A stretch of 40,348 nucleotides of DNA from Syntrophaceae bacterium UBA2280 (GCA_002347685.1 DDWS01000021.1:1-40348), one strand, 5' to 3'; shown: positions 9,129 to 17,853, counted from the first letter of the stretch. Notes: a model not told the origin generated them from the sequence alone. A program made the numbers and translations.

Positions 9129-10990
9129 AATTCGAACCCCACGGTGAAATGAATGCGATAACCGGGATCTTCTACGTCCAGTTGTCGTGCCAGATGCAGG
9201 TTCAGAGCTCCCACCGGCGAATAGTAATGCAGCCCCACCCCAGCAGCCTGATACAAGGTGAGATCGGAAAATGAATCAAAGGCATTGCCCGCGTTGTAGA
9301 AGACCGAAACCGCCCAGCGCTCGAACAGCGCGCGCTGCAACTCAACGCCGCCGGTCAAAAGATGCTTTCCCCCGACGACCCGTCCGGATTCGTCACGCGG
9401 CCCGAGCGATTGATAGGCCCATCCCCGGACGCTTTGATCGCCGCCCGCAAAAAAGCGCAGCGACGGGGGGATTTCATATACAGGATCCGAAAAAAACGTC
9501 AAACCGGCTCTGGCCCTGCTGTGGAGTGAAAGGCGCCATGGCAGCGACAGGATGTGAGTGGCTTCGGTGATCAGCTGCAGCAATTCGGTGGTCGAACCCA
9601 GCAAACGGTGCGTGCCGCGCAAATCAAAGGCGTAGCGGAATCCCCGGCCGGGCCGGACCGGGCTGTCATAATAATTGCCGGAAAACCGCAGGCCGGGCAG
9701 TACGTAACGTGAGGATGAATCCTGAATGCCGATGGTGAATTCTTCCTGCTGGAACCGGATATATGCTGTTCCCTGGTGCCGGTCGCTCACACTCCTGCTG
9801 TGGGCCAGTTCCAGGGAGATCAGCCGGCTTTCGTATGTGGTCACGTCTTCTTGTTGAATGTTGATCTGAGCGGAGGTGAACGTCCGGATGTCTTTATGGC
9901 TGGGAATGATGTAGGCGGTGGCGAGCCCCTGCAGGTGCTCCGAAATAAACAGGTTGGAATGAAGCTCGTGGCCCTTATGAAACAGGTTCAGATCGCGGTA
10001 GCGCAGCGAAAATCTCGCCCCTGTGTCGGTGCCGTATCCGATTCCCGGCCGCAGGCTTTTTCGCGGCATCTGTTTGAGTAAGACACGAACCGGTATTTTG
10101 AATTCCTGCGCCTGCTCTTTTTCCGCCCAAACAACCACTTCACGGAATCTTTCAGAGTTATTCAACTGGATTTGAAACTCGGCAAGTCGTGCATAAGAGA
10201 ACACGTCGCCTTGGGCAAAGGGGATGTAGCGCCTCAGGAAAGCATCGGGGTAGTCCGGCGCGCCTTCAATGGTGATATCGGCAAAGGCGTATCGCTCGCC
10301 GGTTTCCAGAATCAGATGGATACGGGCGGCCAGGAGGGCCGGATCGACGCGGATCTCGTGGATGGTATATTGCGCGTCCAGATAGCCCAGTTCCTCTGCC
10401 CGGGCCTGAAGACCCCGCCTGGCGAGCTCGTAGGTCTGGTGCAAAAGGACGTTGCCCGGTTTCAGCGGGAAATTGGCGGCCTGTGCGGCAAGCGACGGTT
10501 CAGACGCACCGGGTCCGGTGACAGACACCGAAACGTCCTTCAGGATGACCGGCGGGCCGGTTTCCACATTGACCATCACCCGGTATTGATTTGCTGCGGG
10601 TGTCTCAATGCGGGTGGTGATGCGGGCAGAATAATAACCGAAGGGTTCGAGCGCGGCAATGACTTTTTGGTCCGCCTGGCGGACAAAGCGCTCCAGCCAG
10701 AGTTTGTCTGTCGCCCCTTCTTTCACCAGACCATAGGGAAGGGCCAGCGCTTCGAGAACATTCTTACGCGCGTCTCCCTCGACACCCTCCACGACAATCT
10801 CAACCGGTTCGGCGCCGCAGGACGCCGCCGGGATGAGCACCCAACCGTAAAGCACGCACAAGATGAGGGGGATACCAAACAAACGGCCGAATGAAAGGTA
10901 TGCAGCGATATCCCTCAAAAAGAGGCGGGCGGTTTTATGGAAAACAGAATCCTGCCGCCTGTTTACATGTTTTACCGGTTTGTTTAACAT
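9125..10990 (-). CDS. tamA: TamA, Omp85-family outer-membrane assembly factor
   Basis: Outer-membrane partner of TamB. POTRA domains are seen in the first 300 residues (VEGVEGDARKNVLEALALPYG; YAFADITIEGAPDYPDAFLRRYI). A C-terminal beta-barrel follows, with the Omp85 lid motif VRGWAYQSLGPRDESG and the final aromatic signature HFTVGFEF. The chosen start is the ATG at 10990 (MLNKPVKH), which leaves a leader with a hydrophobic stretch (IPLILCVLYGWVLIPAAS). An upstream TTG at 11068 would add 26 charged residues. Neither start has a strong ribosome site. 621 aa fits the family. It is first in the leftward operon tamA-tamB-mtaD-unknown. Confidence 0.92.
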   Translation of the reverse strand: MLNKPVKHVNRRQDSVFHKTARLFLRDIAAYLSFGRLFGIPLILCVLYGWVLIPAASCGAEPVEIVVEGVEGDARKNVLEALALPYGLVKEGATDKLWLERFVRQADQKVIAALEPFGYYSARITTRIETPAANQYRVMVNVETGPPVILKDVSVSVTGPGASEPSLAAQAANFPLKPGNVLLHQTYELARRGLQARAEELGYLDAQYTIHEIRVDPALLAARIHLILETGERYAFADITIEGAPDYPDAFLRRYIPFAQGDVFSYARLAEFQIQLNNSERFREVVVWAEKEQAQEFKIPVRVLLKQMPRKSLRPGIGYGTDTGARFSLRYRDLNLFHKGHELHSNLFISEHLQGLATAYIIPSHKDIRTFTSAQINIQQEDVTTYESRLISLELAHSRSVSDRHQGTAYIRFQQEEFTIGIQDSSSRYVLPGLRFSGNYYDSPVRPGRGFRYAFDLRGTHRLLGSTTELLQLITEATHILSLPWRLSLHSRARAGLTFFSDPVYEIPPSLRFFAGGDQSVRGWAYQSLGPRDESGRVVGGKHLLTGGVELQRALFERWAVSVFYNAGNAFDSFSDLTLYQAAGVGLHYYSPVGALNLHLARQLDVEDPGYRIHFTVGFEF

Positions 10991-11134
10991 ATTTTCTTGC
11001 CATTGGTTTCGCTTCCCCTCCGGTGCGCATTTTGCTTCTGTATGCCCGGAAATGGAAAAGCATTTCAATAATGAATGTAAGGCATCCGGAGGGGGAATGC
11101 AAGGCGTTCGGAAAGTATTGAATCTTCGAGCCGG

Positions 11135-11189
11135 GAAAAAAGGCTTGAGAACATCAGCCGTGAAGCGTTGGCGAATGGCTCCTCAAGCC
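11135..11189 (-). terminator. Rho-independent-like terminator after the SOR-like gene pair
   Basis: Read on the minus strand, GGCTTGAG pairs with CTCAAGCC across a long loop that contains a smaller hairpin. The stem is followed by TTTTTT. It sits between the last SOR-like gene and tamA and would separate the two leftward groups. Confidence 0.55.
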
Positions 11190-11221
11190 AGGAGTGTTTA
11201 TAGTTTTACAACCGTCCGGGT

Positions 11222-11605
11222 TCAGGGGGTTGTTTTGCCGACGGTGAGGGTCGCGGACTTATTTCCCTGAAGGTTGCAGTTGGCGATGGCTTCTAAAACA
11301 TCGCCCGCTTCAGCCGGAACCTCATAGGTTTCCGTGAAGGTTTTTTTATCCGGCTGGGATTTGAATTGATATGAGCTGACCGGCATGCCGTTTTTCCTGA
11401 TGTCGATCTGTTTGACATAGTGCAGGCGCGAAAAGGTTGTATTGTGGGTCACGCCGACGGTCAGGGTCTGCTTTGCGTTGTCGTAGCTCAATGCGACATC
11501 CTGCGGCGGGTCAGCGAAAGCCGGTCCGGGATTCAGCAGGCAAAACATGGTCAGGGTGACGGTTACCAGATAAAACAGAGGCCGCAGATTGGCTGGTCTT
11601 TTCAT
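11222..11605 (-). CDS. Secreted superoxide-reductase-like (desulfoferrodoxin-fold) protein, paralogue 2
   Basis: 127-aa protein with a signal peptide ending at AFA-DPP. The start at 11605 has AAGGAGG about 8 nt upstream. The mature part follows the pattern of the superoxide reductase / desulfoferrodoxin C-terminal domain: VTHNTTFSRLHYVKQIDI corresponds to the HPxxxxHyI iron-ligand stretch, and ANCNLQG to the YCNxHG stretch. Two usual ligands are not there: the N-terminal HVPVI His and the last His (Gln here). It is therefore either a non-catalytic relative or one with a changed metal site. It lies 13 bp after its paralogue (11619-11993), with similar length and layout. Family call by eye; fold certain only at moderate level. 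Confidence 0.7.
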   Translation of the reverse strand: MKRPANLRPLFYLVTVTLTMFCLLNPGPAFADPPQDVALSYDNAKQTLTVGVTHNTTFSRLHYVKQIDIRKNGMPVSSYQFKSQPDKKTFTETYEVPAEAGDVLEAIANCNLQGNKSATLTVGKTTP

Positions 11606-11618
11606 ATTTGATTCCTCC

Positions 11619-11993
11619 TTATTGTCTAACGGTATAAACACTCGATTTTTTAGTGTCTCCCCGGCTGCACGTTGCGGTGACTTCAAACATGTCGTCATCC
11701 AGCGCCGGGATTTTGTAAACATAAGTGAAATTGTTTGTGGTCGGCTGCGAGTCGTAGGTGTGGATGCCGACGATGGATCCGTTTTTTGTAATTTCCACGA
11801 ACTTGATGAAGTGATTGCCTCTCTTTGACTCGTGCGTGATTTGGACCACCAGGGTCTGGGTGGGATAGCTGTAGCGCACTTCGATTTTTTCGGGAGGCGT
11901 GGCGAAAGATGGCGTCGTAAGAGAACACAGCAGGAAACAAAACGACGCTGTGAGAGTGAAGAATGACCGGACAATCCCGAAGTCTCTTGACAT
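11619..11993 (-). CDS. Secreted superoxide-reductase-like (desulfoferrodoxin-fold) protein, paralogue 1
   Basis: 124 aa, with a signal peptide (SFFTLTASFCFLLCSL, cut near SFA-TPP). The ATG at 11993 has AGGAGG 7 nt upstream. The mature domain shares the layout of its neighbour: ITHESKRGNHFIKFVEI, a QP-containing turn (YDSQPTTNN), and a single late Cys in TATCSRGD where superoxide reductases have CNxHG. It keeps two His and one Cys of the five-ligand iron centre. The pair follows the rubredoxin-like membrane protein, whose redox domain would be a natural electron partner for superoxide-reductase-like proteins, but that link is inference. Confidence 0.68.
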   Translation of the reverse strand: MSRDFGIVRSFFTLTASFCFLLCSLTTPSFATPPEKIEVRYSYPTQTLVVQITHESKRGNHFIKFVEITKNGSIVGIHTYDSQPTTNNFTYVYKIPALDDDMFEVTATCSRGDTKKSSVYTVRQ

Positions 11994-12073
11994 GGTTCTA
12001 CCTCCTGGAAACATGATTGCCGTTTTTTCGTACAAAACGGATGTTGATCTGTAAAAAACTACCGCCCGTCGGA

Positions 12074-12634
12074 TTAACCGGGAAACTTCGCGTCCAGAAG
12101 CTGTCCGCCGATCAGTCCCAGAAGGGCGCCGCAGGCCGCGGCGATGACTGTAAGCAGGATGAAGATGGCGTGCAGGGTCGAGACGAACATCTGATCCGAT
12201 AAGGCAAGGACAAAAAGGGCGATGGATGTGAAAAGCAAAATCAGCCCCAGGATCAATTTCTTTTTTAACAGCGGGGTTGTAACTTTCCGGAATCTCAGTT
12301 TGCCGTCGACCAGTCCGGTCGCAATCGACACAAGCACAAAGAACGGCAAAAGCCATGAAAGCACCCGGGCCGCGGACGTCAGGTCGCTTTTAATGCCCGT
12401 CGGAACGAAGAGGACCGCAACCGACAGCATAAGCAAGGTCAGCGAGAATGCCTGGGGGAAGTGCACCGCCACCGGATGGGTGTGCAGATCGAGGATTCGC
12501 CGCCGCTGGATGGAAACGGGATTTTTGTAGGGTTCGAACATCCTGGCCGGTACGCCGCAGGCCGGACAGACGGCGCCGACCCTTTTTTCGGATGTGATGT
12601 AACCGCAGGCCTTGCATCTTACGAAGTTATCCAT
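12074..12634 (-). CDS. Rubredoxin-like membrane protein (rubredoxin-type CxxC knuckles plus DUF2231-like membrane domain)
   Basis: 186 aa. The start at ATG 12634 (MDNFVRCKACG) is favoured by AGAGGGG 8 nt upstream; a GTG 9 bases earlier also exists. The N-terminal 30 residues carry two Cys knuckles, CKACGY and CPACG, as in rubredoxin or rubrerythrin tails, and so probably bind one iron or zinc. Then HTHPVAVHFPQAF (about residue 50) opens a four-helix membrane domain of the DUF2231 type, with hydrophobic segments near residues 57-77, 87-107, 125-144 and 152-178. It leads the small leftward group with the two SOR-like genes and is divergent from cydAB. A role in membrane-linked redox defence is inferred. 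Confidence 0.75.
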   Translation of the reverse strand: MDNFVRCKACGYITSEKRVGAVCPACGVPARMFEPYKNPVSIQRRRILDLHTHPVAVHFPQAFSLTLLMLSVAVLFVPTGIKSDLTSAARVLSWLLPFFVLVSIATGLVDGKLRFRKVTTPLLKKKLILGLILLFTSIALFVLALSDQMFVSTLHAIFILLTVIAAACGALLGLIGGQLLDAKFPG

Positions 12635-12986
12635 CCCGATCACCCCTCTTTTGCGAGATTGCCTCTGTAGCCTAAATCACTTCCGTACGAATGTATATCA
12701 GTTGATGAGTAAAACTTCAAGCATCTGTGAAAGTAAAACAAAGCAAATCCCGTGCCCATATGTGGTGAAATCCAGCAAGCCCTTTGCCCGCATGCAAGTG
12801 CGCTTGTCCGTTGTCCGGCCCGGGTATGTGCTGATGGGCAGGATGACCGGCTCATTTTGAATCATTCCGGATCATGATGACATTTTGGCACCAGCCCGGT
12901 CGGGAAAAAAGACCGTGTTTTAATCATTGAAAAAGAAGCGGGAATTCTATACTCTGCAAACACTTTACCCCATTTCGGAGGAGATT
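12635..12986. other. Intergenic region between the rubredoxin-like group and cydA
   Basis: About 350 bp between divergent transcription units. It must hold both promoters, but I see no convincing -35/-10 pair. The near-palindromic ATCCGGATCATGATGACAT near 12870 is the only notable sequence. No gene is supported here. Confidence 0.5.
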
Positions 12987-14294
12987 ATGGACGCAATACT
13001 CCTTGCCCGGCTTCAGTTCGCATTTACGATCGGTTTCCACTTTCTGTTTCCCGCGATGACACTGGGCACAGCGCTTGTCATTCTCATATCGGAGTCCATG
13101 CACCTGATTAAGAAAGATCCTCTCTACGCGAAGATCACCGATTTTTTTGCCAGGCTGTTGGGGCTGATCTTTGTGGTCGGCACGGCCACCGGCATTGTGA
13201 TGGAATTTTCCTTCGGCACCAACTGGTCCGAATATTCCAGAACGGTCGGCGACATCTTCGGACCGATTCTGGCCGCCGAAGGCGTCATTGCCTTTTTCCT
13301 TGAAGCCGTCTTCATCGGCGTGCTGATCTTCGGCCGCAAGCGAGTTTCCCCGAAGGTCTACTGGCTGTCCGCCCTGCTGGTTTTCATCGGCGGTCATCTG
13401 TCGGCCTTCTGGATTATCGTGGCCAATTCCTGGATGCAGACCCCGGCCGGTTATGAAATCGACGCGGCGGGACGAATCGTTCTTTTAAGCTTCTATGAAG
13501 CCGTTTTCAACCCATCCACGATGGTGCGGCTGATCCATACCGTTTTGGCTTCCTGGGTCACCTGCGCGATCATGGTTTCAGGCATCGCCGGTTACTATGT
13601 CCGCAAGGGTCTGCACGGCGAAGTTGCCAAAACCATGCTCAAAATCGGCATCATCCTGTTTGCCGTCACGCCGCTTTTACAGCTGGGTGCGGCGCACGCG
13701 CACGCAATCCAGGTCATCGACACGCAGCCGGTCAAGGCCGCCGCGATGGAGGGGCATTTTGAAACAGGGCGCGGCGCGCCGCTGTACATTATCGGTTACG
13801 TGGATGAGGCTGCGGAAAAGACGGTGGGGATTTACATTCCGAAATTTTTAAGCTTTCTTTACAATTTCGATTTCAACTCCGAGATCCGGGGGCTTAAGGA
13901 CTACCCGAAGGAGGAATGGCCGCCTGTGAATCTGGTGTTTCAGTCGTATCACATCATGGTGGGGCTGGGCATGCTGTTTATTGCGCTGGGGCTTGTCGGC
14001 GCGTGGCTGCTCTGGACGGGAAAGCTCTATACCGCGCGCCGGTATCTGTTCGTGCTGCCGTTTTTGATCCCGCTGCCGCATATCGCGCATGAAAGCGGCT
14101 GGATCACCGCCGAGGTGGGGCGTCAGCCCTGGATTATCTACGGGCTGATGAAAACCGCGGATGCGGCGTCCGTGGTCGTATCCGCCGGACAAATATTGTT
14201 TAGCCTCATCATGTTCGGCCTGATCTACACGCTGCTTTTCGTCATGTTCGTGATGCTGTTTGTAAAAATCGTCAAACAAGGTCCTGCGGCATAA
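12987..14294 (+). CDS. cydA: Cytochrome bd ubiquinol oxidase subunit I
   Basis: Quinol oxidase subunit in the cytoplasmic membrane that reduces O2 to water and carries the haems. The start at 12987 (MDAILLARLQFAFTIGFHF) follows GGAGGAGAT; the longer frame from 12927 lacks a ribosome site. Haem-ligand His is visible in TIGFHFLFPA (residue 18), and a second His in MVRLIHTVLASW. The quinol site region GWITAEVGRQPWIIYG is intact. 435 aa marks the short Q-loop form, against about 520 aa for the E. coli long form. cydB follows after 36 bp. High oxygen affinity would protect an anaerobe or microaerophile. Confidence 0.97.
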   Translation: MDAILLARLQFAFTIGFHFLFPAMTLGTALVILISESMHLIKKDPLYAKITDFFARLLGLIFVVGTATGIVMEFSFGTNWSEYSRTVGDIFGPILAAEGVIAFFLEAVFIGVLIFGRKRVSPKVYWLSALLVFIGGHLSAFWIIVANSWMQTPAGYEIDAAGRIVLLSFYEAVFNPSTMVRLIHTVLASWVTCAIMVSGIAGYYVRKGLHGEVAKTMLKIGIILFAVTPLLQLGAAHAHAIQVIDTQPVKAAAMEGHFETGRGAPLYIIGYVDEAAEKTVGIYIPKFLSFLYNFDFNSEIRGLKDYPKEEWPPVNLVFQSYHIMVGLGMLFIALGLVGAWLLWTGKLYTARRYLFVLPFLIPLPHIAHESGWITAEVGRQPWIIYGLMKTADAASVVVSAGQILFSLIMFGLIYTLLFVMFVMLFVKIVKQGPAA

Positions 14295-14330
14295 GCGTAT
14301 CCGCAGGGTATCCGGGGAGGGACGCTCGCG

Positions 14331-15341
14331 ATGGAAAATATTCAGAACTTTCAGGTGCTGTGGTTCATCCTGATTTTTATTCTACTGATGGGATATTCGC
14401 TGCTGGACGGCTTTGATCTCGGGCTGGCCGTTTTATTGCCGTTCATTGGAGGAAAGAAGGAAGAAAAGGACACGCTGATTGCGTCCATCGGTCCCGTGTG
14501 GGACGGCAACGAGGTTTGGCTCGTCACCGGCGGCGGCGCGCTGTTTGCAGCTTTTCCGCACGCCTATGCCACAGCGTTTTCCGGTTTTTACCTGGCGATC
14601 ATGCTGGTTTTGTTCGGACTCATCTTCCGCGCGGTTTCGATGGAATTTCGCGCCCATGATCCCGCGCGCGCAGGCCTGTGGGAGGCGGCCCTTGCGACTG
14701 GAAGTTTTGTGGTCGCGTTCCTGTTCGGTGTGGCGCTGGGCAACGTCGTCTACGGTGTGCCGCTGGACGCGGAGATGGAATATGCAGGCGGGTTTTTTAC
14801 GCTGCTTCGGCCCCTGCCTTTGCTGTTCGGGTTGACCGGCCTGACGGCCGTTCTGCTTCAAGGTGCGACCTGGTCGATTCTCAAATCAGAGGGCGCTTTG
14901 CGCGACAGGGCATACCGGGCGGCAAGCGTTCTTTTGTGGATCAACATGGCCGTGTCGCTGGTTTATTTTTTCGCGCTGGCCTTCACTTTTCCGGATATTT
15001 CCGGCCATGGTTTGTTCTACGTTGCGGTCATGGCCGGTGTGATCGGCTGGGCCGGTTTATTCTTTTCGCTTCGGGCAAGAAATGATGCGAGGCCTTTCTG
15101 GGCTGCGTCGCTTTCGTTTGTCGGCCTGTGGCTCGCCGCCGGAGCGGCACAGTTTCCCAACCTGATCCGGGCGTCAAACGCTCCGGAATGGAGTCTGACG
15201 ATCTACAACAGCTCGACGGGCTTGTACACGCTTCAGGTCATGACGGTGATTACGCTCATCGGCATGCCCATTGTTGTCGGTTACACCATCTTTGTTTACC
15301 GCCTGTTCAAAGGCAAGGCACGGACCGATGATCATTATTGA
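14331..15341 (+). CDS. cydB: Cytochrome bd ubiquinol oxidase subunit II
   Basis: Second membrane subunit of the bd oxidase (336 aa). It opens with the family signature LWFILIFILLMGYSLLDGFDLG, then GPVWDGNEVWLVTGGGALFAAFP and FRAVSMEFR. About eight to nine membrane helices are expected. It has a GGGGAGG ribosome site 10 nt upstream and follows cydA in an operon. No cydX-like small gene or cydCD transporter is seen. The gene ends just before a heptamer repeat tract. Confidence 0.97.
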   Translation: MENIQNFQVLWFILIFILLMGYSLLDGFDLGLAVLLPFIGGKKEEKDTLIASIGPVWDGNEVWLVTGGGALFAAFPHAYATAFSGFYLAIMLVLFGLIFRAVSMEFRAHDPARAGLWEAALATGSFVVAFLFGVALGNVVYGVPLDAEMEYAGGFFTLLRPLPLLFGLTGLTAVLLQGATWSILKSEGALRDRAYRAASVLLWINMAVSLVYFFALAFTFPDISGHGLFYVAVMAGVIGWAGLFFSLRARNDARPFWAASLSFVGLWLAAGAAQFPNLIRASNAPEWSLTIYNSSTGLYTLQVMTVITLIGMPIVVGYTIFVYRLFKGKARTDDHY

Positions 15342-15350
15342 AAAGAACAG

Positions 15351-15406
15351 GTGAGGGGCGATAGGCGATAGGCGATAGGCGATGGGCGAGGGGCAAGGCG
15401 AGGAGA
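15351..15406. repeat. Degenerate heptamer tandem repeat (GCGATAG family)
   Basis: Eight successive 7-bp units: GTGAGGG, three perfect GCGATAG, then GCGATGG, GCGAGGG, GCAAGGC, GAGGAGA. It fills the space between cydB and the lasso B1 gene, so it could act as a spacer or mRNA element there. Seen directly. Confidence 0.9.
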
Positions 15407-15421
15407 AGGAAGTTTTAGGAT

Positions 15422-15712
15422 ATGGGGGGATGTGTGGAGATGAATATGAACAGCCGGGTTGTGCGCCGTAGCGGTCCGATCGCGGCGCCTGTGGACAATG
15501 AACTGGTGATGCTGGACATTGACGCAGGCAAGTACTACGGCCTTAATGGGATTGCGTCGGCTATCTGGCAGAATCTGGAAGAGGAAATCAGCGTTGGCGA
15601 TTTGTGCAGACAGCTTTGCGAAAGCTACGACGTCGGGATGGAACAATGCTCGGCGGAAGTTCTTTCATTCTTAAAGGAACTGGAAACCCGAAACCTGATA
15701 TCAGTGGAATGA
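15422..15712 (+). CDS. Lasso peptide B1 / PqqD-like leader-recognition protein (RRE)
   Basis: Small winged-helix RiPP recognition element (up to 96 aa) that binds the precursor leader and presents it to the B2 peptidase. It has the PqqD family core: VDNELVMLDIDAGKYYGLNG (about residues 24-43), then ASAIWQNLEE and a C-terminal helix pair ending FLKELETRNLISVE. Start is uncertain: ATG 15422 has AAGGAAG 9 nt upstream, while ATG 15446 (MNSRVV) has GGAG 6 nt upstream and gives the usual family length. It stands alone, separated from the cyclase gene by a 128-bp inverted-repeat element. The split of B into B1 and B2 genes is normal for this class of lasso cluster. Confidence 0.88.
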   Translation: MGGCVEMNMNSRVVRRSGPIAAPVDNELVMLDIDAGKYYGLNGIASAIWQNLEEEISVGDLCRQLCESYDVGMEQCSAEVLSFLKELETRNLISVE

Positions 15713-15782
15713 TGAGGACATCATAATCAATAACTCATCATATCGGTATTGGAATTTTCTCATAACAGAATCACCTCAATTG

Positions 15783-15910
15783 AATGTCCTCCGCTGGCGG
15801 AGGTGGCGCGTGGCGCCGGAGGTGGAACTATGCTGTGACAATGTACGGCTAATGAATATTACTACATTGTCAAAGACATCCACCCCCTGCCCCCGCCGGC
15901 GGGGGACATT
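15783..15910. mobile_element. MITE-like element with 20-bp imperfect terminal inverted repeats
   Basis: The ends AATGTCCTCCGCTGGCGGAG and the reverse complement of the right end AATGTCCCCCGCCGGCGGGG differ at only 3 of 20 positions. Each end can also fold on itself (CCTCCGC/GCGGAGG; CCCCCGC/GCGGGGG). Inside is a second inverted repeat, TGACAATGTA (15836-15845) with TACATTGTCA (15863-15872), and GGAGGTGG occurs twice. No coding capacity and no clear target-site duplication. It lies between lasso B1 and C and ends 14 bp before the C start codon, so it could affect expression of C. Confidence 0.6.
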
Positions 15911-15924
15911 ATTATAAGGTAACT

Positions 15925-17853
15925 ATGAGCGGCATTTTTGGGTTTATTAACCTCGACGGCCGGCCTGCAAGTCTTGAGAGCTTTCAGAAAATGGCGGACG
16001 AGATGGCCGGATGGGGGCCGGACGGTGTCGGCTCTATTCTTTCGGGAAGCGCCGTGTTCGGCCATGCGCTCTTGATCGTCACGCATGAATCCCGCTTTGA
16101 AAAAATGCCCGTTCACGATCGGGACCATGGCCTGCTTTTCACAGCGGCGGCGCGTCTGGACAACCGCGATGAGCTTTGCGATCTGTTCGGCATCGCACAC
16201 CCGGATCGGCCCGTAACTCCGGATGGCCAACTGGTTTTACTCGCCTACAGGAAATGGGGGGCGGAGTGCTGCAAAAAGATATTCGGAGACTGGTCGTTCG
16301 CCGCCTGGCACATCAGGGAAAAGCGGCTCTTTCTGGCCCGGGACCATCTGGGCAATACCGGACTTTATTATTATTTCAAACCGCCGCTGGTGGTTTTTGC
16401 ATCGGACACGGAAGCGATTCTGGCCCACGCGGAAGTGCCGCGCGCGCTCGACGAGTATCAGCTCGCCAGGAATATGGACTTTTCGCTATGGGATGACAAC
16501 TATTCGCGGACCTTCTGGAAGGATCTTTGTTTTCTGCCCGCCTCGCATTCGATGACGGCAACACCCGTGAAAGCGGTGACGGAAAAGTACTGGCATCTCG
16601 AGAACGCGCCGGCCGTTCGGTTTGGTTCAGATGAAGGTTATTTGGAAGGGTTTCTGGATCATTACCGCCGGGCGGTCCGCGTCCGCCTCAATTCCGTCCG
16701 TCCTGTCGGCTCCCAGCTAAGCGCAGGGCTTGACTCCAGTTCCGTCACAGCTCTGGCCGCCGAAGCGCTGATGGAAACAAACCAGCCTCTTGTCGCCTAC
16801 ACGTCCGTTCCGCTGCACCCGGCCGAAAAACTCTTTCCTGGCAGACTGACCGATGAATGGCCGCTTGCCCGCGAGACGGCAGAACGCTACAGTAACATTG
16901 AGCATATTCCCGTCCGAGCCGAGGATGTCACACCGCTTGCGGCCGTTAAACGCACCCTGGATATTACTCGCACGCCACAGCATGCCGCCGTCAATATGTT
17001 CTGGATCATCTCCCTGTTTGAAAAAGCCAAGCACCGGAATCTGGGGGTCATGCTGACCGGGCAACTGGGCAACGGCGGGGTTTCCTGGAGCGGCGGCCGG
17101 GATTATATCTTTTATCTTTTCGTGCGCAATCAATGGCTGAAAGGTCTGCATGCCCTTGCCGCGTGGAGGGCGCGAAACGGCCTTTCCCGGTTTCGAACCG
17201 TCAAAAGTCAGCTGCTTCGACCCTTGCTTCTGTCTTTATGGTCTGATTGTCAGCGTTTTTTATGTCCAGAGAAACTACCAAACCTTATCTATTCCTTCCC
17301 CCAAAAGGACTTCATTAAACGGCTGGGACCACATGATAAAAATAGTGTAAATATGTCGATAGAACGTATCGATCCATTGGCCGAGCGGATGCTGACGACG
17401 ATTCGCAACGGTACAATGGTCGGTCCCTTATGGCATGCCATTGGGGCTTTTCATAACATGGAGACACGCGATCCCACCGCTGACGTTCGCCTGCTGGAAT
17501 TCTGTATGGGGGTCCCCGATGAACAAGACACGTTTGAAGGCGGCACACGGATGCTGATTCGCAGATCGATGGCCGGTATCCTTCCCGATGGTGTCCGCTG
17601 GAATTCAATTAGAGGCTTACAGGCTGCCGATATCCTCTCCAGGCTTATCGATCAGAATGAAGAGATGGCGCGGGAAATTGCCCTTCTGGAAACGGCGCCA
17701 AAGCTTACCCAGTATCTCGACGTGCCGGCTATGAAGTGCACATGGGAAGGTTTGATGTCGCCAAATACAAGAACGTCTCCAGCGGCTGTCAGTGCGCTTA
17801 TGCGCGCCATGAATACCGGATGTTTTCTGCTTTCATTTTCCGGATATAAGTAA
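15925..17853 (+). CDS. Lasso peptide macrolactam synthetase (asparagine-synthetase-like, C protein)
   Basis: Adenylates the side-chain carboxylate of a core Asp or Glu and closes the isopeptide ring onto the freed N-terminus. The N-terminal Ntn-amidotransferase domain (1-210) begins MSGIFGF: the Cys2 nucleophile of true asparagine synthetase is Ser, so glutamine is not expected to be the nitrogen source. This is in line with cyclases, which use the peptide amine. The synthetase domain has the PP-loop LSAGLDSSS at residues 265-273. 642 aa is in the family range. The ribosome site is weak (AAGG, 15916-15919). The end of the gene is followed by the promoter of the precursor. An ordinary asparagine synthase is less likely, given the neighbours. 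Confidence 0.9.
   Translation: MSGIFGFINLDGRPASLESFQKMADEMAGWGPDGVGSILSGSAVFGHALLIVTHESRFEKMPVHDRDHGLLFTAAARLDNRDELCDLFGIAHPDRPVTPDGQLVLLAYRKWGAECCKKIFGDWSFAAWHIREKRLFLARDHLGNTGLYYYFKPPLVVFASDTEAILAHAEVPRALDEYQLARNMDFSLWDDNYSRTFWKDLCFLPASHSMTATPVKAVTEKYWHLENAPAVRFGSDEGYLEGFLDHYRRAVRVRLNSVRPVGSQLSAGLDSSSVTALAAEALMETNQPLVAYTSVPLHPAEKLFPGRLTDEWPLARETAERYSNIEHIPVRAEDVTPLAAVKRTLDITRTPQHAAVNMFWIISLFEKAKHRNLGVMLTGQLGNGGVSWSGGRDYIFYLFVRNQWLKGLHALAAWRARNGLSRFRTVKSQLLRPLLLSLWSDCQRFLCPEKLPNLIYSFPQKDFIKRLGPHDKNSVNMSIERIDPLAERMLTTIRNGTMVGPLWHAIGAFHNMETRDPTADVRLLEFCMGVPDEQDTFEGGTRMLIRRSMAGILPDGVRWNSIRGLQAADILSRLIDQNEEMAREIALLETAPKLTQYLDVPAMKCTWEGLMSPNTRTSPAAVSALMRAMNTGCFLLSFSGYK

Noticed and set aside
15783..15910. 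CRISPR-like or riboswitch interpretation of the repeats
   Set aside because: Only inverted, not regularly spaced direct repeats; no cas genes; no conserved riboswitch core recognised.
15862..16230. Minus-strand ORFs inside the cyclase, tamB and other GC-rich genes
   Set aside because: They are antisense shadows with Arg/Pro/Ala-rich translations, no ribosome sites and no family motifs.
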